The translations under genes and the position numbers were made by a program. Below are positions 34,089 through 47,000 of a DNA stretch of 64,000 nt, one piece after another. Below the pieces are notes generated by a model. That model saw only the letters and a list, made by a program, of their open reading frames with translations, was not told where the DNA came from and did no database searches. Numbering within the stretch: position 1 is the stretch's first letter; each line of letters begins with the position of its first letter. Source of the stretch: Nereocystis luetkeana. Lineage: Eukaryota; Sar; Phaeophyceae; Laminariales; Laminariaceae. The stretch is taken from NCBI GenBank assembly GCA_031213475.1, contig JARUPZ010000021.1, positions 186,001-250,000 of the forward strand, read 5' to 3'.

Positions 34089-34449
34089 CGCTTGATCTCT
34101 TCATGCTCGGAAGACAAGGATTTTTTTCACAGGTACCCTATACCTCCCCGTCCGCAGTGCTGCCGCACCCACACGGTGATTGAGCGGTGTTCCTTTCCTG
34201 CCTCCCCTCCGCACTCATTCGCGTTATATTCGTCACCGTCTTCTTGCTGTGTCTACTCTGTCGACGGACTGGAGCAGAGAGAAGACGCAGCCTGGACGCC
34301 TTCAGGGTGGCGTTGAACCGTGCTGGCGAAGGGTTGGAGTTGTACGTGTCGACAAGAAACCTGCAGGTGGCGTGCTTGGACCTGTGCGTCGCTTGCCGGA
34401 GCCTGCCTAACTGGCACGTCATCGTTACCGGGGATACCCCCCTCTCCGT

Positions 34450-36037
34450 ATGGCTGCCCCACCATCAGTGGAAATCCCACCGACAGACGAAGCTCTCTGC
34501 CTCGCGCGTTCCGCCCTTAAACACAAGCTCAATGCTTTGGGAGTTACCCACCGAGTGTATTTTAGAGAGGGATCAACTTGTTCACTTGCATGGGCGTAGG
34601 GGTGATGGTGGTTTCCTGGCGTCAAGACTAAGGCGGCTCTTGAGCCGGGTGAGGTGCGGGGGCATATCCTCGAGCGGCTTTAGGTGGCCGGGGTCATTGC
34701 GGCAATTGACGTTTGGTGCGTACTTCAATTCCCCAGTCGAGAATATGGTCTGGCCGGCCTCTCTCCAGGAGTTAAAGTTCGGCTTTTACTTCGATCAACC
34801 AATAGCAGGAGTCGAGTGGCCGGACTCCCTGCAGGAGTTGACGTTTGGGGTCGACTTCAACCACCCCGTGGGTGGAGTCAAGTGGCCGACGGCACTGAGG
34901 CGAATAACGTTCGGGGTCTGCTTTAACCAGCCAATCCATGACTCAAGATGGCCGGTCTCGCTGGAGCACATGACATTCGGTGTTCGCTTCGACCAGCCTA
35001 TCCGTCAAGCCCTGTGGCCGGCTGCACTGCAGTATTTGACGTTCGGGGACGACTTCGACCAGCCAGTTGAAGGGGTGACGTTGCCGGCCTCTCTGCGGTG
35101 TTTAGAGTTCGGCTATCATTTCAACCAGCGGATCGAGGGAGTCGTGTGGCCTGCATCGCTAAAGTCTTTGACGATCGGTTCTAGGTTTTTTCAATCGGTT
35201 GACAGGGTCGCGTGGCCGGCCTCGCTGCGGGAGCTGACATTTGGAGGCAGATTCAAGAGTGTCTACGGATGCGAGGTCGTCCTCCCGGCCACGTTGGAGA
35301 GGTTGACGTTCGGGCCAGACTTCAACCAGCTGATACAAGGAGCCGTGTGGCCGGCAACGCTTAAGTCGATAGTGTTTGGGACTGCCTTCAACAGGCCTGT
35401 CGACGGAATCGTCTGGCCGGTTTCGCTCGAGTCCTTGACATTTGGGAGCAGGTTTAACCAGGTCATACAGCGCGCCATATGGCCGACCTCACTGCAGAGT
35501 TTAACGTTTGGAGACGACTTCGATATGTCCGTCGACCACGTCCCCTGGCCGGCCTATCTTGAACGATTATATTTTGGTCGGCGGTTCAACCAGGGATTCG
35601 GTAGGGGGAGGTGGCCGACTTTGCTGCGGCACTTAACGTTGGGAGAAGAGTTCGACCAACCGATTGAAGGCGTCAGGTGGCCGGCCTCCCTTCACAGTTT
35701 GACCTTCGGCCGTTGCTTTGACCAGCCGATTGATGATGTCGTGTGGCCGATGTCTCTGCGTCGTCTAACGTTCGGCGTGCTCTTTGACCAGCCCATCGAT
35801 CACGTCGTATGGCCGTCTGAGCTACAGAATTTAGAGTTTGGGGTTATGTTTGACCAGCCCATAGATCGGGTTGTGTGGCCGGACTCGCTGCAGCAGCTGT
35901 CGTTCGGGTTTCGGTTTAATCAGCCCATCGACCGAGTTGTGTGGCCAGCCGGGTTACAGCATATGACGCTCGGGTGGAAGTTTGACTATGAAGCCTTTTG
36001 GCCGGCTGTCCATCGAGGGGTAGCAGCTTCAACTTAG
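34450..36037 (+). CDS. FNIP-type leucine-rich repeat protein, 20 repeats
   Basis: A long frame, fully coding from about 34600 to the TAG at 36035-36037, contains 20 successive 22-residue units of the form PI-x-x-V-x-WP-x-S-L-x-x-L-TFG-x-x-FNQ (for example PIDRVVWPDSLQQLSFGFRF); one unit has 23 residues. This matches the FNIP repeat, a leucine-rich-repeat-like solenoid known from Dictyostelium, giant viruses and brown algae, thought to bind proteins. The frame is open back to 34187 without an ATG. A better N-terminus lies in another frame: MAAPPSVEIPPTDEALCLAR, then ALKHKLNALGVTHRVYFREG (34450-34599), ending at TAG 34597-34599. A frame change, or a very short intron, between about 34590 and 34630 would join the two. 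As printed the gene may be broken there. Confidence 0.85.
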
Positions 36038-39000
36038 GTTCGGTGGCACCATATTGAGGCATACGGCCGTTATATAAAACCGTTATCATTACAGTTCGGT
36101 AACTGTTTCGAGAGTAACATGTTGTTTGTTGTTGCGGAGATACTTGGGCGTTAGGTTCATTCTCTGAGTAGAGTTGACTGTTTTAATCACCACCAACAAC
36201 AGAGTGGTGTAGGGTGATTTAGGCGTTTAATTCATATTTTTCGGCTTGATGAAGAGTCGACTTTGGTAGCAGAAAGGAGGCCTTGTCTGGATGATCGCGT
36301 TGTTCACATTCTTCGGCTGAACAGGCGACAATACCGCCCACGCGGCATCGTCTGGGTGATGTGGAGTGATTGAGAACACCAAGTGAACCTATTATTGCCT
36401 TACAACGGCTGTATACAACGCCGTTTTGGCCGATAACCACTGCTAGTACCACCAGATCGTCTATCGTCGTCAGACGATCGCAGATAGACCCAAGAACACG
36501 ATCCGCCGTGTCAGAGTCCATGAAAGCTGTCGAGATAGTAGGATAGATTAACTATTGAACGTGCTGGTTTGGGCACGGTGTATCGCTCCGCGACTGTCAA
36601 TGCTACTCCGTGTCCTACGAGTATGTCCGACGAAAGCGCCAAAACATTTCGATGTATGGCGTCTGGGGGGTCTACGTCAAGCGTTTCGATCAAGTAGTGT
36701 ATGCTTTACGAGTTAGTACTGATACTGAAAATGTGTTCCCTCTCACGAAAAATTAGGCGTGGGCTATATCGGATTGCCTGTTATCGTTACAGTACACCGT
36801 GACCTTTGAGTATGTCTCTAAGACATGTGGCCTTCCAAGCAAGGCGTGTGGAGATCTGAAGAACGCTGTGGATCGAGTACCGTACGTGGTACCAGTTGGT
36901 ACCGAACGAATGTGTTTTCCCTCTAGACCAGTGTAGTCGTCGGGAAGGAGTAGGAGCAGCGATACGTGCCATATAGTATGAGGGTGACGTATCTTGGCCA
37001 CAACTACTTCGACTTCGGACAGGACTTGATTCCTCAACTGAGGAGCTAAAGGCATTAGAATCGTGCAGTAAAATAGTTTACGTCGTACACTTACGATAGA
37101 GAGTTACTCAAAGCGATGGGGTCGTTCGTTGGGTGAAACACGCATCTTGGTTTGTCCAAATCACGATGTTTGGGTCAGGGTTGGAGCTCGTCAGGCACGG
37201 GGCCACGGAAGCGTTACATACATGCTTCCCGTACACCGTAGCATACACGTCCTGCATCCAGCTCGAAGACAGGTTGCGGTTTTTTTATTTCGATTTACCA
37301 TTTTGGTACGACACGTCTCAGATTATTCTTTATCAGCTGAGGAAACTTCTGCCCAACATCGCTCGTGGTTTTCTTCCCAGTCTTTAAAATGAACACCTTC
37401 GATGGCCCATGTGGTATGGTAGCCGGGTCCAACCGTACACCATATCTAAAACCCGTTGTTATGGGTGAAATATGGAGGAGCCTCATCATAAAGTTTAGGA
37501 GTGTGCACAACGCCCCCCGATCTAGCCGGGGATTTGCGTCGGTTCAGTTGCCAAGACAAGGCATAGAGGTCACGCACTGTGCGGTATTCGAAGAGAGAGC
37601 ACGTAAGGGGTATGCACCTCTGTCGACGAGGCGTTTCGGTACAAGAGTGAAGACCCGTGCTACGCTAGAGATAACTTAGCCTTTTGGGTAGACTAATTTC
37701 GGAGTGACGGGGCCTCTTCTTCAGGTGAGGGCCTATCCAGTATCGTCTTTTTAAACATACATGGGCCAGTTTTCATGGTAAACGGAGGCCGGGGAACATA
37801 GGTCGGGTTTCCCCCTCCTAATTCGTCCAGAAAAGTGGCGATTTGAGATAAATATCTCCTCAAGAAAGGATGAGGGCCCTCAGCAGAACCGAGTGATTAC
37901 CACGACGAGGCAAACCCTATCGCAGGACGCATCTAGAGTGGAGTAAGGAAATACATGAAAGTGTTGGCCGGTCTGGCCGAGATCTCCATACAACTATTCG
38001 CGGAGTTGTCTCACCGGTGCCACATTGCTTGCTGCTTGCTTGCTCACTCGCGGGCAAGGCGTAAGCGCGCATACACGAGGCGCAAGACAATATAGAGGGC
38101 TTAGTTTGAGTGATCAACGTTGAAGCTCATGCTACACATGATCAGATGGTACAACGCACTATCAGATGGCAAGAACAGGATATAGATACCAGGTCGCCGG
38201 CACACATCATCCGGGGAAAGGTAAAATAATCAAGGGATTGAGACGTGTTTTGGGATATACCATCATGAAGCATTGTTGTTCTCTGGGGTGTGGGGGGTAA
38301 ACACAATGCCAATTGTTGGAGAGTCGTCGCCACCTATGCTCCGTGATATGGTACTAGGAGTGCTGAGTTGTTGATAGGTCGATTGCAAGATCGAACCATT
38401 CAGGTGACGCCTTAGCATTACCCACATTGAAGCTGTAATCTGGGATGATGTGCATCATTTCTTTGCCACGAATCACGGCTCGCCACAGGACAAGAAACAT
38501 AGCGACACCCACAGCACGTATTCAAATTCATGACATTTCTCATTTTCAGATGACGTATTTCCGAGAGCCTTTGCACTGCGCAACTATGGCGTAAACTGCA
38601 ATGATGGCAATAATGAGGCACATTTAATCGTATGTGATACCTGTCTGGGCTGTAGACTGGCAATTAGCACTGCGTGTTGTGCGTTTTTTGTGATCCTCGA
38701 GACTTCAGCTGTGCCACCGACCAATGTCTACGTAGGTGTCTCTTGAGTGGCGGTGTCGTCGCGAAGCTGAGTAACGGCTACCGTTGAAGTGCAAGGGTGC
38801 CAGGAAAGCGTAACAGTACCGGTACACAAAGCGCTTCGCGTACCAGGCCGTTCCGCCCGCCACTCTCGCTCACAACAAGGAGTAATAGGCGTAGCAGATA
38901 AGTGATGGTCATAACGTTTTATGTGGAAACAGGCGACTTTCAAATGCCAAGAGCTTAATGCCCCCGTCGAAAACACGCACCTACATACACAGGAGGGCAC

Positions 39001-39286
39001 CGATGTACCTGGAACTTCGTGCCTTGTGCCGGTACTTGGTATGTGCCAAACGCTGACCTCGTCTGTGTACTGCCGTTTTCGTGGTGGGCTTGCGAGGACA
39101 CGCTGACGGGCATTCCATCTCAATATTCGTAGATTAGGTTCCCCGCGGACTGTCAGGCCTGCGGCAAGGACGGGGCTCCGTCACGGAGAGTGTAGGTTCC
39201 GTTATATGGAGCTTATGATCGACAGGGTATCCCACGCGAGTAAGAAACCAATAGGACAGGATGGTGGAGGATATGACAAGTAGGGA
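36038..39286. other. Intergenic, nothing recognised
   Basis: Frames of 60-131 codons occur on both strands (minus at 36219-37055, plus at 37133-37679, minus at 38728-39123), but none carries a recognisable motif or a clear exon boundary set. Confidence 0.4.
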
Positions 39287-39968
39287 ATGCTGGACCAGAC
39301 ATGTTGGAAGCAAGGCAAGACCCAGATGAGGCGAAATGTTGGATGGCTGAAAGCTGCCAGAAATAAACGAAATAGGCGAAAAACGCGGGGAGTCAATCGA
39401 GCGTTACGAAAGGCCATTAGACGGAAGGATCGAGAGGGCGACTTTACCACGGATACATTCAACGTCCGTACTTCGGCCATCAACGGCGGCAACGGTCTTG
39501 CCGAGGAGACCATGGAGGCCTCCTAGCAAATCCAGCGTGACATTATTGGGTTGCAGGAGACGAGACGGGACTGGCAGGATGGGTTCACAGCGAGCTTCAC
39601 TGTATACTTCAGCGGAGCTGGCGGAGGTGATACGGAAGCCAAGGATCAACATGGAGTAGGGTTAGCCGCCAATGAGTCGGTATTGCGGGATGTCCAAAAG
39701 AGTGAACCGCCTGTGGAGTACATCAGTGCTCGACTCCTCAAAGGCGTGCCTAAACGTGAAAGGGAAATCGAACCGGATTTCCTTCGTGGTTGCATACGCC
39801 GTGACTGAAGGCCACATATCCGTCCGTGACAAGGACCCTTTTTTGGCATCCTGTATACCGACAAGAGTATTTAAGAAAACAAACATGGTACCGGGTTGGG
39901 GTTTAACAGAGACTACGGAGCTGTTACATGATTCCCCCCGAAGAGGCGCCTTCGAGGGGAAAATGTGA
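39287..39968 (+). mobile_element. Decayed LINE fragment: apurinic-type endonuclease domain
   Basis: Plus-strand pieces read in order NVRTSAINGGNGLAEETMEA, an in-frame TAG at about 39524, QIQRDIIGLQETRRDW (with the catalytic-type Glu of the QET motif), GVGLAANESVL, PVEYISARLLK and, after a frame change near 39755, KSNRISFVVAYAVTEG and RDKDPFL. Motif order fits the AP-endonuclease domain at the N-terminus of non-LTR retrotransposons (RTE/Jockey-like; host proteins called craniofacial development protein 2-like look the same). No reverse transcriptase follows, so it is a truncated relic. A relative could have mobilised the SINEs. Confidence 0.7.
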
Positions 39969-42448
39969 CAGTCAAAATCAAATCCGTTTTTTTTTTCGGT
40001 TGTAATCATGTGTTTGGTTCAATTGTACCAAAAACAAAATCCTCCCAAGCTCTGAGGCTCAGATTGTGTCCCTCACTGCGTTTTCATGAGGTGAAGGACA
40101 TAGGGGCTTAATTTGTGTCAGGTGCCAGATTGACCCGACTCCTCTTGCACGACGAAACGTGCTTTGAGAAACGGCTTTCCTTTCTCTGATACCCATATTG
40201 AAGAACATGTAAGTTTCTGGTGCTGCCTACTCTAGTTTACTTCAGAATTTAGTCGGCAACGCCGAGCACTGATAGGCAGACCTTTCTGGGCCTCTGCTTC
40301 GACCTTCCGAAGCGTTCTACTGAACGATACCATAGTGCACATACCGAACAGGAGCTCCGGGATGACGAAAATTCTTGCTCCTGAATATAATTGTTTCGTG
40401 ATGCAAACACAGGAATGCGTACCCCCCCCGTTCAGATCTAAGGCCCCCCAACACCTTTTTTTAGAGACCACGACGAAAACTATATAAGTTGGTCTGGAAG
40501 TGGCCGAAGGCCTTGTTATGGAGCTATGCCGTGTTCGGTATGGAGTGAAATTGTGGCGTTATTCTAGAGGCATTCTGCGATAGAGGTTCACCGTTAAATT
40601 TCCGAGGCTCCTCATATGAGGGGCTCCACACTAATAGCAAGTCACACCCAAACTGACTTCAGCAAAAAAAGTCTAATCGCATCCCAATGAATAATCCCAT
40701 GGCCCAAGTACACAACTACGTCATGTTTCTAAGCAAGATTGGCGTCCCGACGATTTTGGGTTAAGGAACCCCGTCATTCGGAAAACGTTCTAGCGGAAAT
40801 AAATGTGCTATCTCTATCGTAGAACGCGTCTCTACCAGGAGCAAATTTGGTCAAAAACGTGAGAATCAAGGCGCAAGTGCTCTATTTTTATTTGAAACGA
40901 GCGTACCCTTTAACAAAGCTCGGCAACTTATTTCGATCATGTGTGCCATTGAAACCAATGATTTTCTTTCATGTTTTGTTTAGTCACGCCCCAGAACCAA
41001 TGTATACCTTGTGACGTCTGGTGACATTTCCGAAACAAAAAAATGAAGGGGAGGCACGCCGTGGGATTGGGCCGCACAAACCTGCATGTGCCAGGTGTAT
41101 GCATAACATGCGTGCAAAAAAATAAATATATATGGGTAGTATGAGGGAGTGCCAGCGGGGAGCCTAGCCTAGTGAAGCTAAAGATAGCTTTCAGCGGGAC
41201 TCAGGTACCCTAATCACGTCTACTCTTCTTAAACAAAAAGCGGAACTGAGAGCGCCGAGTTATCTACACTTCCGGGGCTGCCGACGTTGTGAAGAGTGAT
41301 GCCTGGCATAGAACAGAGTCTCTGAAAGACCGTCAACCTGGTAAGATTAAAACACCATGTGTTAGGGTAGATTTTTCAAGGTAGGCCACCTCCGGCGGCA
41401 ATAAGTAGCCCTCGCGGAGGTACGCCCTCTGGGGAGGTGAGGATGATGATAGCTGCATAACCTACGCACCTCTGTGCGAAGTCAACCATATTCACGATGG
41501 ATCGCAGCTGAATGGAATCGACCAGCAGTCCGGTTGGCCCAAGAGAGACAAAATACATGGGAGGAGTCAGGTTTCGTCAAGTTGTGGTCGTTGTTTGTCG
41601 TCTTGATCGCATTAACCGGCTGCCTTTGGCACCTCGGGAGTTCACCGAAACAGTGATAACTTTGTACGACCTTGTACGAGCGGGAACACGCTGCGACCTG
41701 CGGTACCTCTCAGACGACTGCTTGCGTTGCAGCTCGGATGTCATTTTGTGCCAGTTCATCATCCCCCAATCACGCTGTGGCCGTTGCTAAAATCTTCACA
41801 CGGTTGACTGTGAGGTCCACGCGGGTGGAACAATTAACTATACCGGTCGACTTCCGGCACAGCCGGTGTCCCTGTCGGTCTTTCCTCGTGGGGAGATATA
41901 AAACACTATGAGGAAACTAGAGACGATGATTAAACACCACCACCGTATCAGAATGAGCGTGCAAAAGCACACGCACGCAAACGCAACAAGTATGAACGCG
42001 CGCCGCACGAAAACAAACGGAACGAAAACCCAATACGAGACAAAATGTGAAGTACAAAACAGATACGGTAACTCGAAAACGAGACACAGCAGTAGAGTAA
42101 CTCAAGACGAGCACTAAAATACATGAACGCGCACAAAGGAACAGCTGCACGAACGAGGCAGCCGCAACATAAATAGAAACACTGCTGTAGATGGATACGA
42201 AAGCGAACAAACACCAACAGAAATAAGCAATGAGGAGAAGGTGAACCCCTACAATATACTTTCAGGTTTCCGTCTGTGCTGATCGAGCCGGAACCCTGCC
42301 ACGCTTGCTCTTATCATATTCCTACCCTCGCCCAGTGGCCAATACTGCTGCGGTCGTGACCCCTCCTCCAGGGCAAACAAAAAAGGGACAATATATATGT
42401 CAAAGGCTGCAACATATTTGGGGCCGCCGTATAATACGTTCCACACAA
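39969..42448. other. Intergenic, nothing recognised
   Basis: Only short overlapping frames. A possible tiny exon (LRSIVNMVDFAQR, minus strand near 41470-41510, followed by a GTGCGT donor) cannot be tied to any gene. Confidence 0.35.
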
Positions 42449-42589
42449 CTATTTATCAAACTGGAACCGTTCGACACCATCTGTCATTTCGTGTCCGGCA
42501 TCTTCGGCAACAGTAGGTATCCTTGCAGTTACCCCCACGTCTATCTCGTCCGATTCATCTGGTGGTCGACCCGGGCGTCCTCGACTGCG
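42449..42589 (-). CDS. Candidate terminal exon with AT-hook-like motif
   Basis: After an acceptor (CCTAAGCAG) the minus strand is open for 46 codons to a TAG: RSRGRPGRPPDESDEIDV, then TARIPTVAEDAGHEMTDG. RGRPGRPP resembles an AT-hook, a minor-groove binding motif of chromatin proteins. Its phase (0) does not match the last exon of the beta-helix gene upstream, so it would belong to another gene or be chance. Confidence 0.25.
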   Translation of the reverse strand, partial: RSRGRPGRPPDESDEIDVGVTARIPTVAEDAGHEMTDGVERFQFDK

Positions 42590-43578
42590 CTGCTTAGGCA
42601 GCCTCTTTTGACGTCATGCCCGTGACATGTATTCAAGAAACCATCTGCCGCCCCCAAAACCATACGTACCACTTGCCCTCCATCTTGCAGCCGCTGTAGC
42701 TCAAACAAAAAATGGTGAAAGAAAATAGGAAATATTTCTCCACACATCATCAACCAAAATTACACAGTAGGATACCGGTTTATCGCTACAACCTAAACCA
42801 AAACAATTGCCAACAATGGTTGTGAACATCCCGTACCCGTGTCCACAAGGAAGCACAGATACTACATGAGTGTCCGCTACAGAAAGTCAATTTGACGCTG
42901 GGAAAGTAGTTCACTCTACACCGTGTTTTCGAGCGCAGGCAGAAGACGACGGAGACACCCCCTGATGGTCACGTGCACGCAATACCGATTGTACGAGTGA
43001 CCTAGTATGCTCATCGGACGACAGTGGACAATCCAGGGCCCTACTAAATCTTGCTCGCGTAGGTTTGTGGAGGGCCATACCAACTATACACCAGGGATAC
43101 CGGCATCGACTCAACTGCCCCTGCTGAAAATGAATTTGGTTGGAGTACTTAGAAATCTCATGCGATAGCCCAAGGTGTTGACGTAAACGGTCGCGAGCGA
43201 CTACGCCTTTGAGCTTGTGTCATCAGCGGAAGTGTGTACATCAAAGTTTTGAACATGCTGGATCGCAGATATACACGGCGGTATACGGCTATTGATGTGT
43301 TGCGCATATCAACGCATGCGATTGCCGTTGCGAAAATACGTCTACGTTTCCACTCCACCACCCGCATGTCGACACATATAATGTCCTATCAAAGACCTAC
43401 AGTACTAAACACAGTTCATAGACACTCCTTGAGGACTGCCGCCCGCTCCAATATCCGTGGGGTGATAACGCGGTGCTTTTCCCGCGTGCTGCTGGTTACG
43501 CTATACAACGACCACGTGATGCCCCGCCGTGTGAAGGCTTCAGACCCCGTATCTTGGACGAAATGCCACCAGCGCTAA

Positions 43579-43662
43579 TTAAGCCAGCACGAAGCAATTA
43601 CCCTCAATTGTTAGGTCCGTCTCGACGTTGAGCTGGATAAGGATGGCATCACCATCGGAGCC
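43579..43662 (-). CDS. Exon 19: last coil and possible C-terminus
   Basis: Acceptor TCGGGACGTAG, then GSDGDAILIQLNVETDLTIE and GNCFVLA before TAA (43579-43581). A GTAATT at 43596-43601 could instead be a donor (exon end 43602, phase 1), in which case further exons exist below 43.58 kb. The helix as read has about 310 residues, in the range of known beta-helix enzymes, so either ending is possible. Confidence 0.6.
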   Translation of the reverse strand, partial: GSDGDAILIQLNVETDLTIEGNCFVLA

Positions 43663-44334
43663 CTACGTCCCGACAAGACATAGGCCACAACGACAATGTC
43701 GTACACGCCGGCAAGCACGACGGTGGGACAGGGGGGAAAGGCGTGGGCAGTGAAAGAGGCAAAGCTGATCTTCGTGAGGTGAGAACGTGAGTAGATCGTG
43801 AATATATTCCCAACTAACAGTGGAGACAACGCGACTTATCTGTATTGCTATTCCACCATGCCTTAACAGGAGTAGCCAAGGACGGTTGGACAAGTGTATC
43901 CCTACAATAAAATAGCGCTTATGTACTTCAGCCGCCGTTTTTCTCTTATCGTAGTCTCAATCCGTGGACCCCCATCGTCCTTTTTGGCACACCAACGTCA
44001 CACGTACATCAAACTGCTCCCTCATGATAGCTTATGCCGTTTGCAGTGCGCCTAGGGTGAGGTATTCCCACATCTTGTCTGTTTTTGTCGAGGTGCAAAC
44101 AGCTTGCTCTTTTCCATTTTCGCAGAAGAACAACACCCAGCAGCGAACTGTGGGCAAAGAACATATCGAACACGATTGAGACTCCCGCCCAACCACCAGC
44201 ATGGGTGGGTGACCGTTTAACGCTATGTCAGCGCCAACGAAACACAGATAGAACGATAGACCACACGCCAACCTTGTAGGACTGGTCATTACAACGTAGG
44301 CATCATGATCACGCATTATCATCGCCCTGCTTAC

Positions 44335-44432
44335 CTGAGGGAACTGAATGATGCAGTCTCCCGCGGTGCCACCGAACATATTGACTCCATCAATTGTGAA
44401 AGGGTTCGAGTTTTCGAGGATGATGCGAGGCT
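44335..44432 (-). CDS. Exon 18: beta-helix coil
   Basis: Acceptor TTCGTTTGGCAG, phase 1 start, PRIILENSNPFTIDGVNMFG and GTAGDCIIQFPQ, donor GTAAGC (phase 0). Confidence 0.82.
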
Positions 44433-45673
44433 CTGCCAAACGAAGCGGAAGTAACGAACAACCAGCGTAAGACACAGCGGGAACCAACCGTGAAGCATGC
44501 ATGTATTTATGAGGTCGAGTCGCCACTGCCTTGTACACTCGTTTCCATGTGCACATTTTCCATTGTTGCTGAGGAACTGACCGACCTAGCACCTAAGCGC
44601 CTGGGCGCACACACGTTCTTCACCCCTCCGGGAATCTGAGAGAGCGACCACAAGACACAAATATTTGGTGCCATTAATCGGTAACGAGCACCAGCACGGC
44701 TGGGGTCACGTTGCGACCGCGCCGTGTATCTCCTGGCATTACCACTCGGACACCGGCTAATAGCATCTCCCAATCACGATTGGCGGATCGTGTATTCGCC
44801 AGATTTTTCTGTCTTGTTCTTTGTGGAGTCCCAAGAGGGTTCACCTTTATGAGCGCCAGGTATACCGAACTACAAACCGAAACTTCCCGATCTTACTAAC
44901 CGTCTGATACTGGTGTTGAATCGTTATTTACCAACCATTTACGAGCAGCTTCAACGGCCGTAGGAGGGGTTATGTTTGTGTTACGTCCGTGAGGTTTGAC
45001 TCCTTGCATTGGGACTCGAACACTAGTTCGTAGTATCTCCCAATCATGCAATGGCCGTTCGTACAATCGTCCTATTTTATCGTGAATGCCACCCCCTGGG
45101 GGCGCAACAGGGTTGTACCTTGAAATAACCAAGTACACACTACGAAAAATCTACTATCCATCATTTTACCGACCTTCTGATTCCATTGTCGGTGCAGAGG
45201 TTGTACGAAAAGTGTCATGCGATACGCTTGTCGCATAGTTCCGATGTGTTAATGATGGCATCGCCCCCACAGTCAACATACTAAATATACGTACCCCTTA
45301 GGGTTGATCATCTGTTTTCTTTCGAGTGCATGAAGGGCGGATTCGTTAATATAGACGAAGAAAAGTTATTTCCCGACCTTTTCACAACGCCAACCATATC
45401 GTTTTCGCTGGGTCTCTACTGTACCACCGGCCCCATCAAGGGATGACCGATAAAACCCCAGCCTGGAGTTCAGACCACATGGGGATATGCGACTCACTAT
45501 CATCAACGACTGCTGTTCGGCAACCTTTCGACATCCCGCAAGGAATGCGCAGGCCGGTCAAACACCTGAATGACCCTCACATAGGTACGTGCCAGAAGAA
45601 CGACGCGCGCCGCCGCAGAAGGCATGACCAGGTCTCAACCATGGCTGGTCTCTCGGACTCGAAAAGAGCTCAC

Positions 45674-45854
45674 CTGCGTCAGGAGAGATGCTGAAATTCT
45701 TGAGAGTCACCCCAGAAGAAGTCCCGGATACAACGAGGTTAGCCGCCTGGTTTCCTCCCTCCGGAACATCGATGGAACCAACAAAAGAGCCATCGTCGAC
45801 AATGCCCTCAAACAGAATGTTGACCGAGTCCTTAATCGAGACCCCCTCCAGTCG
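45674..45854 (-). CDS. Exon 17: beta-helix coils
   Basis: Acceptor CAACGCTTCAG, 60 codons: RLEGVSIKDSVNILFEGIVD, DVPEGGNQAANLVVSG, SSGVTLKNFSISPDA plus one base, donor GTGAGC, phases 0-1. About two full coils. Confidence 0.82.
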
Positions 45855-46915
45855 CTGAAGCGTTGATCAATATCCCGGCGCAAACAAAAGACGGGGCGTG
45901 AAAATTTCGATACGCTGTGACGACGTTTGAGAACGCACAATAAACTAACTTACGGGACTTCACGTGGGGATAACGAGTCAAAGATACCCGTTGTGCTGTT
46001 AAAAGGAACCAACCGGCATTGGCCAACATCGATCACACGGGTGGATGACATACCCGAGGACGCTCTGCCAAAAGGCTTGTGGAGACTACATTTGCCAATT
46101 TTTGGGGCTGATGTAGCTGGCATCGAACAACGATTAACCACCTTCGAGACGGATGATAGCGACAAAAAACAATGGCAAACCAGGAGCTACCAAGCGTCTA
46201 CGCGCACATCCAGCGCCAGACGGTACCGGCAGGGAAATGTCGTGCCTGTGCCGCACGAATCCTCTCATGTAACCCGAGCAACAATTGATATAAACCGCCG
46301 ATCACCCCGTGACCCCTGCTCGTTTTCCGTTAACGCCACTTCCTCCAGCTCATGTCTCAAAGTTTAGGGTTATCACTTGCGGGTGAGATCTACAGGAATG
46401 CAACTATTCCATGTTGGGGTTGTCTAAAATTTCACTACCTTCAGCTCTGAAAAAGCTGAAATTTCCTGAACGATACGCACAGTAGCGAGTGTGACGTTTG
46501 AACGCATCGGTGACCTGTCACCTGAAAAAAAACAACGTATGAGGCTTCGTTTTTGCGGGGGTCTTGAGTCACCTGCCAAGGTTGGTCATTCTTGCGCAGC
46601 AGGCGACCCCTTCCAAAAAGCAGACACGCGTAACGCCACTAAGGTGCAGCAATGTACCACTATGTAAGCAGAGAGGTTTCAAACACACCTGACTTTGAAC
46701 AAACTCATCTTAAGTTCATAACCCGAACCCCGGCCACCCGGGAAACTCGTTAGCGTGCCCGAGCGAAAAACAACGGAAACGCTTCGCTATAAAGAGTCTG
46801 TGCGGGGTACAACCGTTTTTTCGGGCCATAAAACCATTGTGTTGAAGCTGAGACAAGTTCTTCACACTCGTGTACAGCATATCATTCTATCATTGTATCC
46901 TACGTGTGAGCTTAC

Positions 46916-47000
46916 AGATTCCATGATGGTGAAGTCCGTCACTCCATCCAGAATAAGTTCAGGACCGTCTTGAGATCCGTTGCCGGAAAACTCGTTTCCT
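46916..47000 (-). CDS. Exon 16: beta-helix coil
   Basis: Acceptor TTGCACGACAG, phase 2 start, then GNEFSGNGSQDGPELILDG and VTDFTIMES, donor GTAAGC (phase 0). LILDGVTDFTI is a typical coil. Confidence 0.75.

Noticed and set aside
43158-43552. Continuation of the beta-helix gene (TGSEAFTRRGITWSLYS)
   Set aside because: It would need an intron of only about 49 bp and leads to a stop without helix-like sequence.
45954-46141. A 188-nt candidate exon (SSTRVIDVGQCRLVPFN..) between exons 16 and 17
   Set aside because: It has usable splice sites but ends in phase 2, which does not fit exon 17; exons 16 and 17 join directly in phase 0.
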